A stretch of 44,790 nt of DNA from Candidatus Saccharibacteria bacterium CG_4_10_14_0_2_um_filter_52_9 (GCA_903970515.1 CAJCJA010000038.1:1-44790), one strand, 5' to 3'. Positions 32,946 to 40,780 are shown, numbered from the stretch's first letter. Notes: generated by a model not told the origin, from the sequence alone. Translations and numbers: made by a program.

Positions 32946-33860
32946 GTGATATCCGTTCTCAGTGGTGGCGTTGGCGCGGCACGACTCTTGCGTGCACTCA
33001 GTGGTGAGATTGCGCCGGGTGAGATCAACGCCATCGTCAATGTTGGCGACGATCTCGTTCTGCACGGACTGACCATTTGCCCCGATCTCGACACCATCAC
33101 CTACACCCTCGCCGGACTCAACAACGAAGTACTCGGGTGGGGCCTCAATGGCGAATCGTGGCGCGTCATGGAGGAACTTGAGGCACTCGGTGGCGCCTCC
33201 TGGTTCCGACTCGGAGATCGAGACCTGGCCACCCACCTTTATCGAAGCCAGCGAATAATTGAAGGCGCGACCAAGACCGACGTCACCCGTGAACTCTGCG
33301 AGCGCCACGGCGTGGGGGTCCGCGTGTTGCCGGCGACGAATGATGAGATTGCCACCGTTTTTAAAACCGAGGTGGGTCGACTCAGTTTCCAGGACTACTT
33401 CGTGCGCCATCACTACGACGTGAAGGTCGAAAGCATCACCATTCAAGGTGCCGCGACGGCAAGCGTCACCAAGGAAACTCTCGACGCATTGCGCAACAGC
33501 GCCCGCATCGTCATCGCGCCATCGAATCCGCTGATCTCAATCGACCCCATACTCCAGCTCGGAGAAATTAAGGACATTCTGATGGAGCGACGAGAGGACG
33601 TCATCGCTGTCTCACCCATCATCAACGGCGCCGCGCTCAAGGGACCCGCCGACCGCTTGATGCGTGACCTCGGTTACGACGCGACGTGCGTTGGCGTCGC
33701 CGACTTCTACGAAGGGCTCATTGGTTCCTTCGTCATTGACGAGCGCGATGCGTCGTCGGCGTCAGCAATCTCATCGCGTGGCATCGACGTGCACGTCACC
33801 ACCACGATCATGCAAGATCCGCTCGACGCAAAACGACTCGCTCAGGCGGTGCTCACTTGA
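32946..33860 (+). CDS. cofD: 2-phospho-L-lactate transferase / F420 precursor transferase
   Basis: The 304-residue product is CofD/FbiA, which transfers the phospholactate (or phosphoenolpyruvate-derived) group to the deazaflavin Fo in coenzyme F420 synthesis. The N-terminal loop SVLSGGVGAARLLRALSG and the block NVGDDLVLHGLTICPDLDT are characteristic, as are GLNNEVLGWGLNGESW and WFRLGDRDLATHLYRSQ. The GTG start follows TAAGGT-N7. The stop overlaps the TTG start of cofE (TTGA). Gene order cofD-cofE-(manC) agrees with fbiA-fbiB and the nearby manC of mycobacteria. Confidence 0.95.
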   Translation: MISVLSGGVGAARLLRALSGEIAPGEINAIVNVGDDLVLHGLTICPDLDTITYTLAGLNNEVLGWGLNGESWRVMEELEALGGASWFRLGDRDLATHLYRSQRIIEGATKTDVTRELCERHGVGVRVLPATNDEIATVFKTEVGRLSFQDYFVRHHYDVKVESITIQGAATASVTKETLDALRNSARIVIAPSNPLISIDPILQLGEIKDILMERREDVIAVSPIINGAALKGPADRLMRDLGYDATCVGVADFYEGLIGSFVIDERDASSASAISSRGIDVHVTTTIMQDPLDAKRLAQAVLT

Positions 33861-34567
33861 ACGAACTACGTATTATCCCGGTACCGGGAGTCGGCAAGAT
33901 CGTTAATGGTGACGACCTTATGTCGTTGTTAGTGACAGCGCTCGATGCCGCATCACTCTCGCTACTCGACGGCGATCTCATCATTGTCACGAGCAAGGTG
34001 GTCTCCAAGGCCGAAGGTCAGGTCGTGGCGTTCGATGGAAGCGAAGAGCACAAGGTGCGACTCGTCGAGCAAGAATCCAAGCGAGTCTTGCGGCGTCGAG
34101 GACCGCTTCGCATCACCGAATCACGACACGGCTTCGTAAGTGCGAACGCCGGCATCGATCTGTCCAACGCCGACGAAGGTACCGCGGTGCTCCTACCCAA
34201 GGATCCCGATCGCTCGGCCCGTCGCTTTCGCGCTGAGATCCGCCAGCGCCGGGACGTCGACGTGGCCGTCATCATTACCGACACCTTCGGGCGCGTATGG
34301 AGAAACGGCGTCACCGACGTCGCCCTCGGCAGCGCCGGTATCGTGCCTATCCTCGACCTGCGCGGCACGACCGACGCGAACGGTCGTCAATTGGAAGCGA
34401 CCGAAATTGCGATCGCCGACGAGATAGCGGGCGCCGCCAATCTTGTTCTCGGCAAAGCCGAGGGGACTCCCTTCGCCATTGTGCGGGGACTCGACCCGTT
34501 ATATTTTGGCGACGGTTCCATCAGCGGCGACATCATTCGATCGCCCTTCGACGATCTCTTTCGTTGA
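33857..34567 (+). CDS. cofE: Coenzyme F420-0:L-glutamate ligase, stand-alone
   Basis: The 236-residue product adds glutamate to F420-0. Motifs are IPVPGVGKIVNGDDL near the start, GDLIIVTSKVVSKAEGQVV, RESRHGFV-like ITESRHGFVSANAGID and IITDTFGRVWRNGVTDVALG. It lacks the C-terminal FMN-binding nitroreductase-like domain that mycobacterial FbiB (about 450 residues) carries, so it resembles the archaeal CofE in architecture. The TTG start overlaps the cofD stop (TTGA), so the two are coupled. Its stop directly abuts the stop of the convergent ManC-type gene (TGATCA). Confidence 0.95.
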   Translation: MNELRIIPVPGVGKIVNGDDLMSLLVTALDAASLSLLDGDLIIVTSKVVSKAEGQVVAFDGSEEHKVRLVEQESKRVLRRRGPLRITESRHGFVSANAGIDLSNADEGTAVLLPKDPDRSARRFRAEIRQRRDVDVAVIITDTFGRVWRNGVTDVALGSAGIVPILDLRGTTDANGRQLEATEIAIADEIAGAANLVLGKAEGTPFAIVRGLDPLYFGDGSISGDIIRSPFDDLFR

Positions 34568-35593
34568 TCAGTCGCGTTCGAGTCGTACGTCGCCCGACAA
34601 CAGCGAGTGCGGGGCCACCTGCACGCCGCCACCGACCACGCACGTGGCATCAAGGCTCGCCCCACGTCCGATAGTCGCCGCCGGTCCAATGATCGAGGAG
34701 CGAACACTCGCACCATCTTCGATCACCGCCCCCGGCAGCAACACGACTCGTTCGAGGACAACGTCCTGACCCACCACACAGTTTCGATCGACGACGGCGT
34801 TGCGCAAGACCGCGCTTCGATGGATGCTGGCGCTGGGTTCGGTCCACGAGCCGTCCACGACGCCTTCGGCGCCGTGCCCTCCGACCTTGCCCGACATGAG
34901 ATCGATGTTGGCTTGGAGGAATGCCTGAGGAGTACCTGTGTCGAGCCAGTACGCGTCATCGGACATTGCGAAAAGAGAACCGTTCTTGGCCAGCGAGGGA
35001 AAGGTCTCGCGCTCGACACTCACGCGTCCTTGGGCGTTGATTCGACCAAGGACACTCGGCTCAAAGATGTAGGTGCCAGCGTTAATCAAATTGGTGGGAG
35101 CCTCATCACGAGGTGGTTTCTCGACGAAGGCGATGACGCGACCCTCGGGCGTCGTAGGAACCACACCAAAGCGACTGGGGTCATCGACTGGATGCAGGGC
35201 AATCGTCGCTTCGGCGGAATGATCGTGATGAAACTCAATGAGTTTCGTGATGTCGAGATCGGTCAATACGTCACCATTCACCACGAGAAATGTCTCATTC
35301 ATGCCAGCAAATTCTGCAGCGAAACGGATGGCTCCGGCGGTATCTAACGGCTCGGGTTCGACGGCATAACTTACGTTCACCCCCGCCACGACGCCGGTCG
35401 GATACGCCTCGATGAACCGATCAGGCAAATAGCCCAGTGACAACACCGCGTCGCTAATGCCGTGTTCCGCAAGCGTACGAAAGACGCACTCAATCATCGG
35501 CACCCCGACAAGGGGAAGCATCTGCTTGGGCGTTTCGTACGTCAAGGGACGAAGTCGCGTCCCCACACCGCCGACCAAAATGATCGACTTCAA
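34568..35593 (-). CDS. Mannose-1-phosphate guanylyltransferase-type nucleotidyltransferase
   Basis: The 341-residue product has an N-terminal nucleotidyltransferase domain: ILVGGVGTRLRPLT at residues 5-18, PKQMLPLVGVP, GDVLTD with the metal Asp, FVEKP and NAGTYIFEP. A left-handed beta-helix C-terminus (residues ~250-335) has hexapeptide repeats such as AVLRNAVVDRNCVVG and VRSSIIGPAATIGRGA. The layout fits the actinobacterial ManC/GDP-mannose pyrophosphorylase beside cofDE; a glucose-1-phosphate thymidylyltransferase role cannot be excluded. The TTG start at 35593 lies two bases after the upstream stop, with AAGGG seven bases before. It forms an operon with the Thr-tailed protein. Confidence 0.9.
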   Translation of the reverse strand: MKSIILVGGVGTRLRPLTYETPKQMLPLVGVPMIECVFRTLAEHGISDAVLSLGYLPDRFIEAYPTGVVAGVNVSYAVEPEPLDTAGAIRFAAEFAGMNETFLVVNGDVLTDLDITKLIEFHHDHSAEATIALHPVDDPSRFGVVPTTPEGRVIAFVEKPPRDEAPTNLINAGTYIFEPSVLGRINAQGRVSVERETFPSLAKNGSLFAMSDDAYWLDTGTPQAFLQANIDLMSGKVGGHGAEGVVDGSWTEPSASIHRSAVLRNAVVDRNCVVGQDVVLERVVLLPGAVIEDGASVRSSIIGPAATIGRGASLDATCVVGGGVQVAPHSLLSGDVRLERD

Positions 35594-35595
35594 GT

Positions 35596-35745
35596 TCAGC
35601 CCTTCGCGGTGGTGGTGGTCGTGTTCGTCGTTGTGGTCGTCGTTGGCGCGACAGTGGTGGTAGTCGCCGGGCCGATCGTTGTCGTCGTGGTCGCCGTTGA
35701 CGCGGCAGTTGTGGTCGTCGTATTGGCGCTCGCGATGATCGCAGC
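35596..35745 (-). repeat. Low-complexity Thr-codon repeat
   Basis: This coding stretch for the Thr-rich tail is built of near-repeats of ACC/ACG/ACA codons, seen on the plus strand as gtggtggtcgtcgtt-like runs. It is prone to slippage, so length variation between relatives is expected. Confidence 0.6.
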
Positions 35746-36417
35746 GGACATCTCATCGACGGTTTCCTGGTTCGGAGGCGCCGGCGTCACACCCTTGGGG
35801 TCAAAGGCCATGGTTACGCGCAGATACTGAGCGAACTTGATGTTGTCCGGATTCGTCGTGATCGTCGGCGTCGTCTGAGAGAGTGTGCTCCAGTACGCGT
35901 ATTCGACCTGACCAGACTGTCCCGCGTACTTCGATCCCGTCGGACAGCTCTGTCCATTTCGGTACGTCGTCGAAGAAACCGCCGCTCCCTTGGCGTTGGG
36001 AATGGCCAGTTCGTTCGAGCTCGCAATAAGTCCTGGGAACTCGTCGGCGAACTGTCCGATCGTCGCGTTCTTGCCGGCGTCAGCGGCTGACGTTGGATCG
36101 AGCTTGATGAGGTCGTCGGATTCAAGTTTGAATCCACCGGTCGCCGTGGAGTCGGCGGTGAGATACGGCAGCGTCTTGCCACATGACTGGATGGCGAGAG
36201 CACCGTACCACGTCGTACCAATCGCGGGTGGCGTACCCTTCGCGCCCTTCGACGGGTGTTGATAGTCGTAGCGAGCCAACGCCGTCGCGACGAGACCGAG
36301 CACCACAATGACGAGCAAGATGCCGTAGTAGTTGCTCGGACGCGTCCTTTTGTACGCCTTGCCGCCGCCGGCGGAGCCGACCCTACTTACCCATTTACCC
36401 GTTGCGCTTTTAGCCAC
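35596..36417 (-). CDS. Single-span membrane protein with a Thr-rich tail
   Basis: The 273-residue product has a basic cytoplasmic start (GKWVSRVGSAGGGKAYKRTR), a span near residues 30-48 (YYGILLVIVVLGLVATALA), and an outer domain with CGKTLPYL and CPTGSKY (two Cys, perhaps a disulphide). A ~40-residue C-terminal tail is mostly Thr with Ala, Ser and Pro. Such tails are typical extracytoplasmic spacers and O-mannosylation targets in actinobacteria (family knowledge). It is co-transcribed with the GDP-mannose-forming enzyme just downstream, which makes glycosylation attractive but unproven. The GTG start follows TAGCGT-N7. No domain recognised. Confidence 0.75.
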   Translation of the reverse strand: MAKSATGKWVSRVGSAGGGKAYKRTRPSNYYGILLVIVVLGLVATALARYDYQHPSKGAKGTPPAIGTTWYGALAIQSCGKTLPYLTADSTATGGFKLESDDLIKLDPTSAADAGKNATIGQFADEFPGLIASSNELAIPNAKGAAVSSTTYRNGQSCPTGSKYAGQSGQVEYAYWSTLSQTTPTITTNPDNIKFAQYLRVTMAFDPKGVTPAPPNQETVDEMSAAIIASANTTTTTAASTATTTTTIGPATTTTVAPTTTTTTNTTTTTAKG

Positions 36418-36424
36418 GGGGGCA

Positions 36425-36430
36425 ACGCTA
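36425..36430 (-). promoter_or_regulatory. -10 element of the Thr-tailed protein/ManC operon, leaderless arrangement
   Basis: TAGCGT on the minus strand is followed by seven bases (TGCCCCC) and the GTG at 36417. The tRNA gene lies 31 bases upstream on the same strand and may also read through into the operon. Confidence 0.45.
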
Positions 36431-36460
36431 CTAAAGAATCAGATGGCGCCGACATCGGCG

Positions 36461-36534
36461 TAGGGGCGAAGGGACTCGAACCCTCACTGGAGGCGGTTTA
36501 AGCGCCCTGCCTCTGCCAATTGGGCTACGCCCCC
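36461..36534 (-). tRNA. tRNA-Leu(UAA), short variable loop
   Basis: The 74-base minus-strand gene folds into a full cloverleaf: acceptor GGGGGCG/CGCCCCT (first pair G-U), a three-pair D-stem GCC/GGC with loop CAATTGGCAGA, anticodon stem GGGCG/CGCCT with loop CTTAAAC, T-stem GAGGG/CCCTT with loop TTCGAGT, discriminator A. The anticodon TAA reads the Leu codon UUA. The D-loop is the type found in leucine tRNAs, but the variable region is only CCAGT (five bases), not the long arm of bacterial tRNA-Leu. The 3' CCA is not encoded (next bases CGC). UUA codons occur in neighbouring genes such as cofE. Confidence 0.88.
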
Positions 36535-36608
36535 ACGCGTAAATGTCGCCATGTAAACGTAACGCATACGCAAAGCCTTCAAACTCAAGAATTCTTAAGA
36601 TCACTAAC

Positions 36609-36614
36609 TAGGCT
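36609..36614 (+). promoter_or_regulatory. -10 element of the NlpC/P60 gene, leaderless arrangement
   Basis: TAGGCT is followed by six bases (CTTTTT) and the ATG at 36621. There is no Shine-Dalgarno sequence in between. Confidence 0.5.
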
Positions 36615-36620
36615 CTTTTT

Positions 36621-37790
36621 ATGATTCGCGTGCGTCGACGGGGCACGGCTCGATCAACTCCCCCCTTGTTGCTGGCGGCGCTCGTCGTCAGCTCGCTGCT
36701 AATGCCGAGCGTCGCCCACGCTCAGACGATCGCTCAAACGCAAGCCGAGATAGCGCAATTATCGGCCGAACTCTCCCAGCAGGAGAAGACCAGCGAAATC
36801 ACCGCCAATGAGTACGACGCCGACAAAACCAACCTCGCGACGCTTGACGCGAATATCGTCAGCCTGCAGGCGAAGGAAAAGACGAAACGGGCAGCGATTA
36901 CGACAACGTCGGCAAAACTAGTGACGGCGATCGTGCGTGCGTACGTGTACGGAGCGGCCGACGCACAAATCATTGCCCTGTTCAATCAAGACGTGACGAG
37001 GAGCGATTCGCGAAGCGTCTATGAGGACCAGGTCATTGGCAACCTCGCCCAATTGAAGAACACGTACGTCGCGGAAAAACATTCACTCGATAAGACGATC
37101 AGTGAAGTCGCCGCACAACGCGCCAAAGCCCAGCAACAGACGACCGCCATCGAGGCCCTCCTCGCGCAGAACGTGAGAAACGAGAAGGAGACCCAAACGA
37201 CGTTGGCCGTCGTCACCGCAAAATTGAAGACCGAGATCATCGCCTACGAGATCAAAGTAGGCGTCGCGGCCGCGAGAGCGAAGAACACCGCGGGCGAGGA
37301 GGAGGCCGTCGCGGCGGCGTCCGCGGTGGGTGGTCAGAACGCCGCAAACGAAGTGATCGACGCCATCCAAGCGGCATTACCTGTCGTGACCTACGGAACG
37401 CCCGCCGGGTCCGCTCAGGGTGAAGCGGCGTTGGCCGCCGCGAAGACTCAAGTTGGTGTGCCCTACGTGTGGGGAGGTGAGACACCTGGTGAGGGCTTTG
37501 ACTGTTCGGGTCTGGTCCAGTGGGCGTGGGCCAAGGCGGGTTTCGTCATCCCGCGCACGACCGAATCACAGTGGGCCAATCTTCGCCACATTCCTCTTAC
37601 GTCACTGCAGCCCGGCGATTTGTTGTTCTACTACAACCTCGACGGTGACCACGAGGTCGATCACGTCGTGATGTACGCCGGCAGCGGCCCGTGGGGTACG
37701 AGCACGATCATCGCCGCCGCACACACCGGCACCAACGTGAGCTTGGCCCCCATCTTCACGTTCGGTCTGATCGGCGCGGCTCGCCCATAA
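36621..37790 (+). CDS. Secreted NlpC/P60 peptidoglycan hydrolase with coiled coil
   Basis: The 389-residue product has a signal peptide (MIRVRRRG, hydrophobic core, cleavage near SVAHAQ) and a long coiled coil at residues ~36-225. The catalytic NlpC/P60 domain at ~268-389 carries Cys295 in GEGFDCSGLVQWAWAKAG, His348 in HEVDHVVMYAG and His368 in AAHTGTNVS as the polar third residue. This is the architecture of RipA- and PcsB-type enzymes that cut stem peptides during cell separation, with the coiled coil holding them inactive or docking on FtsX (family knowledge). TAGGCT-N6 precedes the ATG. A GT2 starts 11 bases downstream, probably the same transcript. Confidence 0.93.
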   Translation: MIRVRRRGTARSTPPLLLAALVVSSLLMPSVAHAQTIAQTQAEIAQLSAELSQQEKTSEITANEYDADKTNLATLDANIVSLQAKEKTKRAAITTTSAKLVTAIVRAYVYGAADAQIIALFNQDVTRSDSRSVYEDQVIGNLAQLKNTYVAEKHSLDKTISEVAAQRAKAQQQTTAIEALLAQNVRNEKETQTTLAVVTAKLKTEIIAYEIKVGVAAARAKNTAGEEEAVAAASAVGGQNAANEVIDAIQAALPVVTYGTPAGSAQGEAALAAAKTQVGVPYVWGGETPGEGFDCSGLVQWAWAKAGFVIPRTTESQWANLRHIPLTSLQPGDLLFYYNLDGDHEVDHVVMYAGSGPWGTSTIIAAAHTGTNVSLAPIFTFGLIGAARP

Positions 37791-37800
37791 TGGTCGTCTC

Positions 37801-38733
37801 GTGAGCATCTCGACTTCCATCGTCATACCTGCGTACAACGAAGCGTCGCGCCTCCACCGCGGCTTCGAACGACTGGAACCCGTGCTGGAACTGCTGGGCG
37901 TCGACGTTACCGAGGTCATCATCATCGACGACGGATCGACGGACGACACGTTGCACGTCGCCAACGACGTCTACGGACACCTACCCCACCGGCTCTTCGT
38001 GCAGCAGCCTCGCAACTTCGGCAAAGGGGCCGCCGTGCGTCTGGGTATCTCCGTCGCGCGCGGTGACAACGTGATCGTCGCTGACGCGGACATGGCGATC
38101 AAGCCAATGCACTTCCCCGAGATCATCGACGGGCTGCGAAGCGCCCAACTCGCGCCGGGCTCGCGCTCGGGCGCTGGGCGAATCCGCTACGATTCCGTGT
38201 TTCGAACGCTCGCGGGTGACGTATTCAGTTCCTTGGTACACCACTACGCACGCACGACAATTCGCGACACACAGTGCGGATGCAAGGGGTTTCAGCTGGG
38301 CGCGGCCCGATTGCTCGCGCTGTTCGGGATGATCGATGGTTTTGCGTACGACGCCGAACTGTTCTATCTGTCAGACCAGTTGCATCTTTCGATAGAACCC
38401 GTGCACGTCGAGTGGGATGACGTACCTGGTTCGTCGGTCAAAATCGGTCGTGTAGTCCTCGGCGTCATTCGTGACCTTCGACACTTGCGCACAACTCGCT
38501 ACGAAAATCCCGTCGTCGTACTACCCGTCGACGCGTCCGTGGACGAGATTCGAAGGGCGTCACGCGACGTGCGCGTGCAAGGTCTGGTACTCGCACGAGG
38601 GAATGACGACTCGCTTTTGGTGTTGCCGCGTGACGCCGCATTAGGTGGCGTCAGCATCGCACAGGAACTCAACGGCGCGCTACGCACCACGGACCTTGAT
38701 TCGTTGCGCGCGAGGTCGCTCGAAGCGATCTAA
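37801..38733 (+). CDS. Glycosyltransferase family 2, DPM1/ALG5-like
   Basis: The 310-residue product has the polyprenyl-phosphate sugar synthase type of GT2: SIVIPAYNEASRLHRGFERL, IIDDGSTDDT, NFGKGAAVRLGI, the metal motif VADADMAIKP, and the later DTQCGCKGFQLGAARLL with VEWDDVPGSSV. It would charge a lipid phosphate carrier with mannose or glucose for use by GT-C enzymes, several of which are encoded nearby. There is no C-terminal membrane region; instead an extra ~70 residues (VQGLVLARGNDDSLLVLPR) form a small domain I cannot name. GTG start, 11 bases after the NlpC gene. Its stop overlaps that of the convergent acetyltransferase (CTAA). Confidence 0.9.
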   Translation: MSISTSIVIPAYNEASRLHRGFERLEPVLELLGVDVTEVIIIDDGSTDDTLHVANDVYGHLPHRLFVQQPRNFGKGAAVRLGISVARGDNVIVADADMAIKPMHFPEIIDGLRSAQLAPGSRSGAGRIRYDSVFRTLAGDVFSSLVHHYARTTIRDTQCGCKGFQLGAARLLALFGMIDGFAYDAELFYLSDQLHLSIEPVHVEWDDVPGSSVKIGRVVLGVIRDLRHLRTTRYENPVVVLPVDASVDEIRRASRDVRVQGLVLARGNDDSLLVLPRDAALGGVSIAQELNGALRTTDLDSLRARSLEAI

Positions 38734-39392
38734 GCGCTTGGCAGGAGCCAGCGCGACACCAGTTCGGGCGCACGGTCTCGCCACTCTTCAGCGGTGAGCG
38801 CGTAGCGAGCGTGATCCTCCCAGGCGCCGTCGATCTCCAAATATCGCTCGGCGATACCCTCGAAGCGCAAGGCGAGCTTCTCCACGACGCGACGCGACGG
38901 CGCGTTTCGAGGGATGATGTTGATCTCGATGCGATGAAGTCGAAGTGAATCGAACGCGTATTGCATCATGACGACGACCGCCTCGGGCATAAGCCCCTGG
39001 CCCGCCACGGCTTGATCAATCCAATAGCCGATATACGCGGATTGCAGCGGGCCCCGCTGGATCGACGACAGCGTGATTTCCCCTACGAAGCGACCGGCCA
39101 CGAAGATTCCGAAGCCAAATCCAGTTCCCATCTGGCGCTCACGCTCTCGAATCGCGCAACGACTGACAAAACTCCGCTGGTCCTCGGCGAGATGCGACGA
39201 ATGCGCCGAGCGAGGCTCCCACTTGAGGAGCCAATCGTGACATCGCTCGCGCACCTCGAGCCAACTTTCATAATCATTGTCATTCAAGGTGCGCAGCACC
39301 ACGCGTCGTCCGTGCAGCGAAATCGGCGAGTAGATGTTGCTTCGCGTCGTTACCATGAGTTGACTCTCATCCTCCCATCGTGGCACGCGCAC
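38730..39392 (-). CDS. rimJ: GNAT acetyltransferase, RimJ-like
   Basis: The 220-residue (or 208-residue) product is a GCN5-related N-acetyltransferase of the RimJ/RimL branch, which acetylates protein N-termini or small amines with acetyl-CoA. Seen: HGRRVVLRTLNDNDYESW at the domain start, YIGYWIDQAVAGQGLMPEAV (acetyl-CoA loop), LHRIEINIIPRNAPSRRVVE, and GAWEDHARYALTAEEW near the end. The GTG at 39392 overlaps the Ppx stop by one base (TAGTG); the ATG at 39356 with GAGAG before it is the alternative. Similar rimJ genes sit in many actinobacterial genomes; the link to the ppx operon may be only positional. Confidence 0.88.
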   Translation of the reverse strand: MRVPRWEDESQLMVTTRSNIYSPISLHGRRVVLRTLNDNDYESWLEVRERCHDWLLKWEPRSAHSSHLAEDQRSFVSRCAIRERERQMGTGFGFGIFVAGRFVGEITLSSIQRGPLQSAYIGYWIDQAVAGQGLMPEAVVVMMQYAFDSLRLHRIEINIIPRNAPSRRVVEKLALRFEGIAERYLEIDGAWEDHARYALTAEEWRDRAPELVSRWLLPSA

Positions 39393-40309
39393 TAGGCCAG
39401 GAGCGAATAGGTGATGCCGTCGAGGATGTCGTTCTCTGAACTCAGCAGTTCCATGGTTTCGAAGCGATCCATCACCGCGGCGAGCACGTACAGCCCGGAC
39501 GTCAGCACGTCTTCTCGCCCCGAAACCATGCCCTTCTCGCGCAGACGATCCTCAGGCGATTCACCGGCGAGCCTTCGTCGCCACGCTTCGACGACGTCTC
39601 GACTCATCACGTGATGATGGACTTTCGAGCGGTCATAGGTCTCGAGACCAATGTCCAATTGCGCCAACGTCGCGACGCTCCCCGCGAGCCCGACCAAGAG
39701 AACGTCGCCCACAACTTCTTGAAATGCCGGCACCGCGGCAAATGCTCGATCTATTTCGTATGAAATCATTTGGCGCGCCGCGAGGTCGCGATCCGGCGTG
39801 ACGACACCGGTGCCGAGGGCGCGCTCTGTGACTCGTACGCAGCCCAGTTGCATCGAGAAACTGAGGAGCGCCCCTTCGAACCGCACCGCCATCTCGGTCG
39901 AACCGCCACCAATGTCGAGGATCATGGTGGGTCGATCATCGGGGTCAAGGTCGAGCGTCGCTCCCAGGTACGACAACCTCGCCTCCTCGTCGCCCTCCAG
40001 GATGGACGCTTCAACGCCGACGATGTTCGTCGCCCCTTCGAGAAACTCCTCGCCGTTTCTCGCGTCTCGCACCGCCGACGTCGCGACGAGTAGACCGCGC
40101 TGCACCGAGGCGGCATCCATGAAACTACGGAACTCGCGCAGCACCTGAAACGTTCGCTCCATCGCTCTCGGTAAGAGCGAGGACGACGCGTCAACTCCCT
40201 CACTCAGTCGAGTAATGCGCATGTCACGCTGGAGCGCACGATCGTGATTCGCAATAAGAAGCCTCGTCGAATTGCTTCCGCAATCGAGAGCCGCGACAAC
40301 TTCAGTCAC
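39392..40309 (-). CDS. ppx: Ppx/GppA family exopolyphosphatase
   Basis: The 305-residue product has the ASKHA phosphatase fold: VAALDCGSNSTRLLIA (phosphate 1 loop), ATSAVRDARNGEEF, the catalytic Glu in LEGDEEARLSYLGA, ILDIGGGSTEMAV (phosphate 2 loop) and GLAGSVATLAQL. It removes terminal phosphates from polyphosphate or converts pppGpp to ppGpp; it is of the short, two-domain type. The GTG start lies in an eight-base overlap with the DUF501 stop (GTGACTGA), with GAGGA six bases upstream. The order DUF501-ppx matches mycobacteria. Confidence 0.94.
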   Translation of the reverse strand: MTEVVAALDCGSNSTRLLIANHDRALQRDMRITRLSEGVDASSSLLPRAMERTFQVLREFRSFMDAASVQRGLLVATSAVRDARNGEEFLEGATNIVGVEASILEGDEEARLSYLGATLDLDPDDRPTMILDIGGGSTEMAVRFEGALLSFSMQLGCVRVTERALGTGVVTPDRDLAARQMISYEIDRAFAAVPAFQEVVGDVLLVGLAGSVATLAQLDIGLETYDRSKVHHHVMSRDVVEAWRRRLAGESPEDRLREKGMVSGREDVLTSGLYVLAAVMDRFETMELLSSENDILDGITYSLLA

Positions 40310-40780
40310 GCACATCCTCAACGCTGAAGTCAGGAAGTTCGACTTCCTTCGCCACGAGCGCGCCAACTGGATCGTGCGCGCCCACGAGGTAGTTGGCGAG
40401 ATGCGCGTGGAGGCACTTCACCCCTCGCCGGGTCCCGCCGACGCCACCGTTCGATTGGACCAGGTCGACGCGTACCGTCGCGTGACGTCGGCGCTGTTCG
40501 TACTCAGTGTGCGTGCGTCGAAGCTCCTCTTCGTCCACCAACTCCTCAAAACGATGAACGCCACCGTTGCCTTCCAGGCGACTCACGGCGTCGTGCAGCT
40601 CGCTATCGACGAGCCAGAACAATGTCGGCATCGGCGTGCCGTCGCGCAAGTGAGGTTCGTTCTCAATGACCATCGGACGTCCGTCGAGGCGACGGACGAC
40701 GACAGCGCAGCGACCGGCGAGCGGCCTCCCAAGAAGACCTTCAATCAAGGCCCGATCTTCTGGTGACGCATCGCGAAAGG

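Noticed and set aside
32907-33446. N-terminal extension of the serine hydrolase frame (about 180 residues)
   Set aside because: It lies antisense to cofD, which is a certain gene, and has no family character; the hydrolase domain begins right after the GTG at 32906.
35600-35745. Plus-strand Val-rich open frame opposite the Thr tail
   Set aside because: It is only the complement of the repetitive Thr codons and has no start signal.
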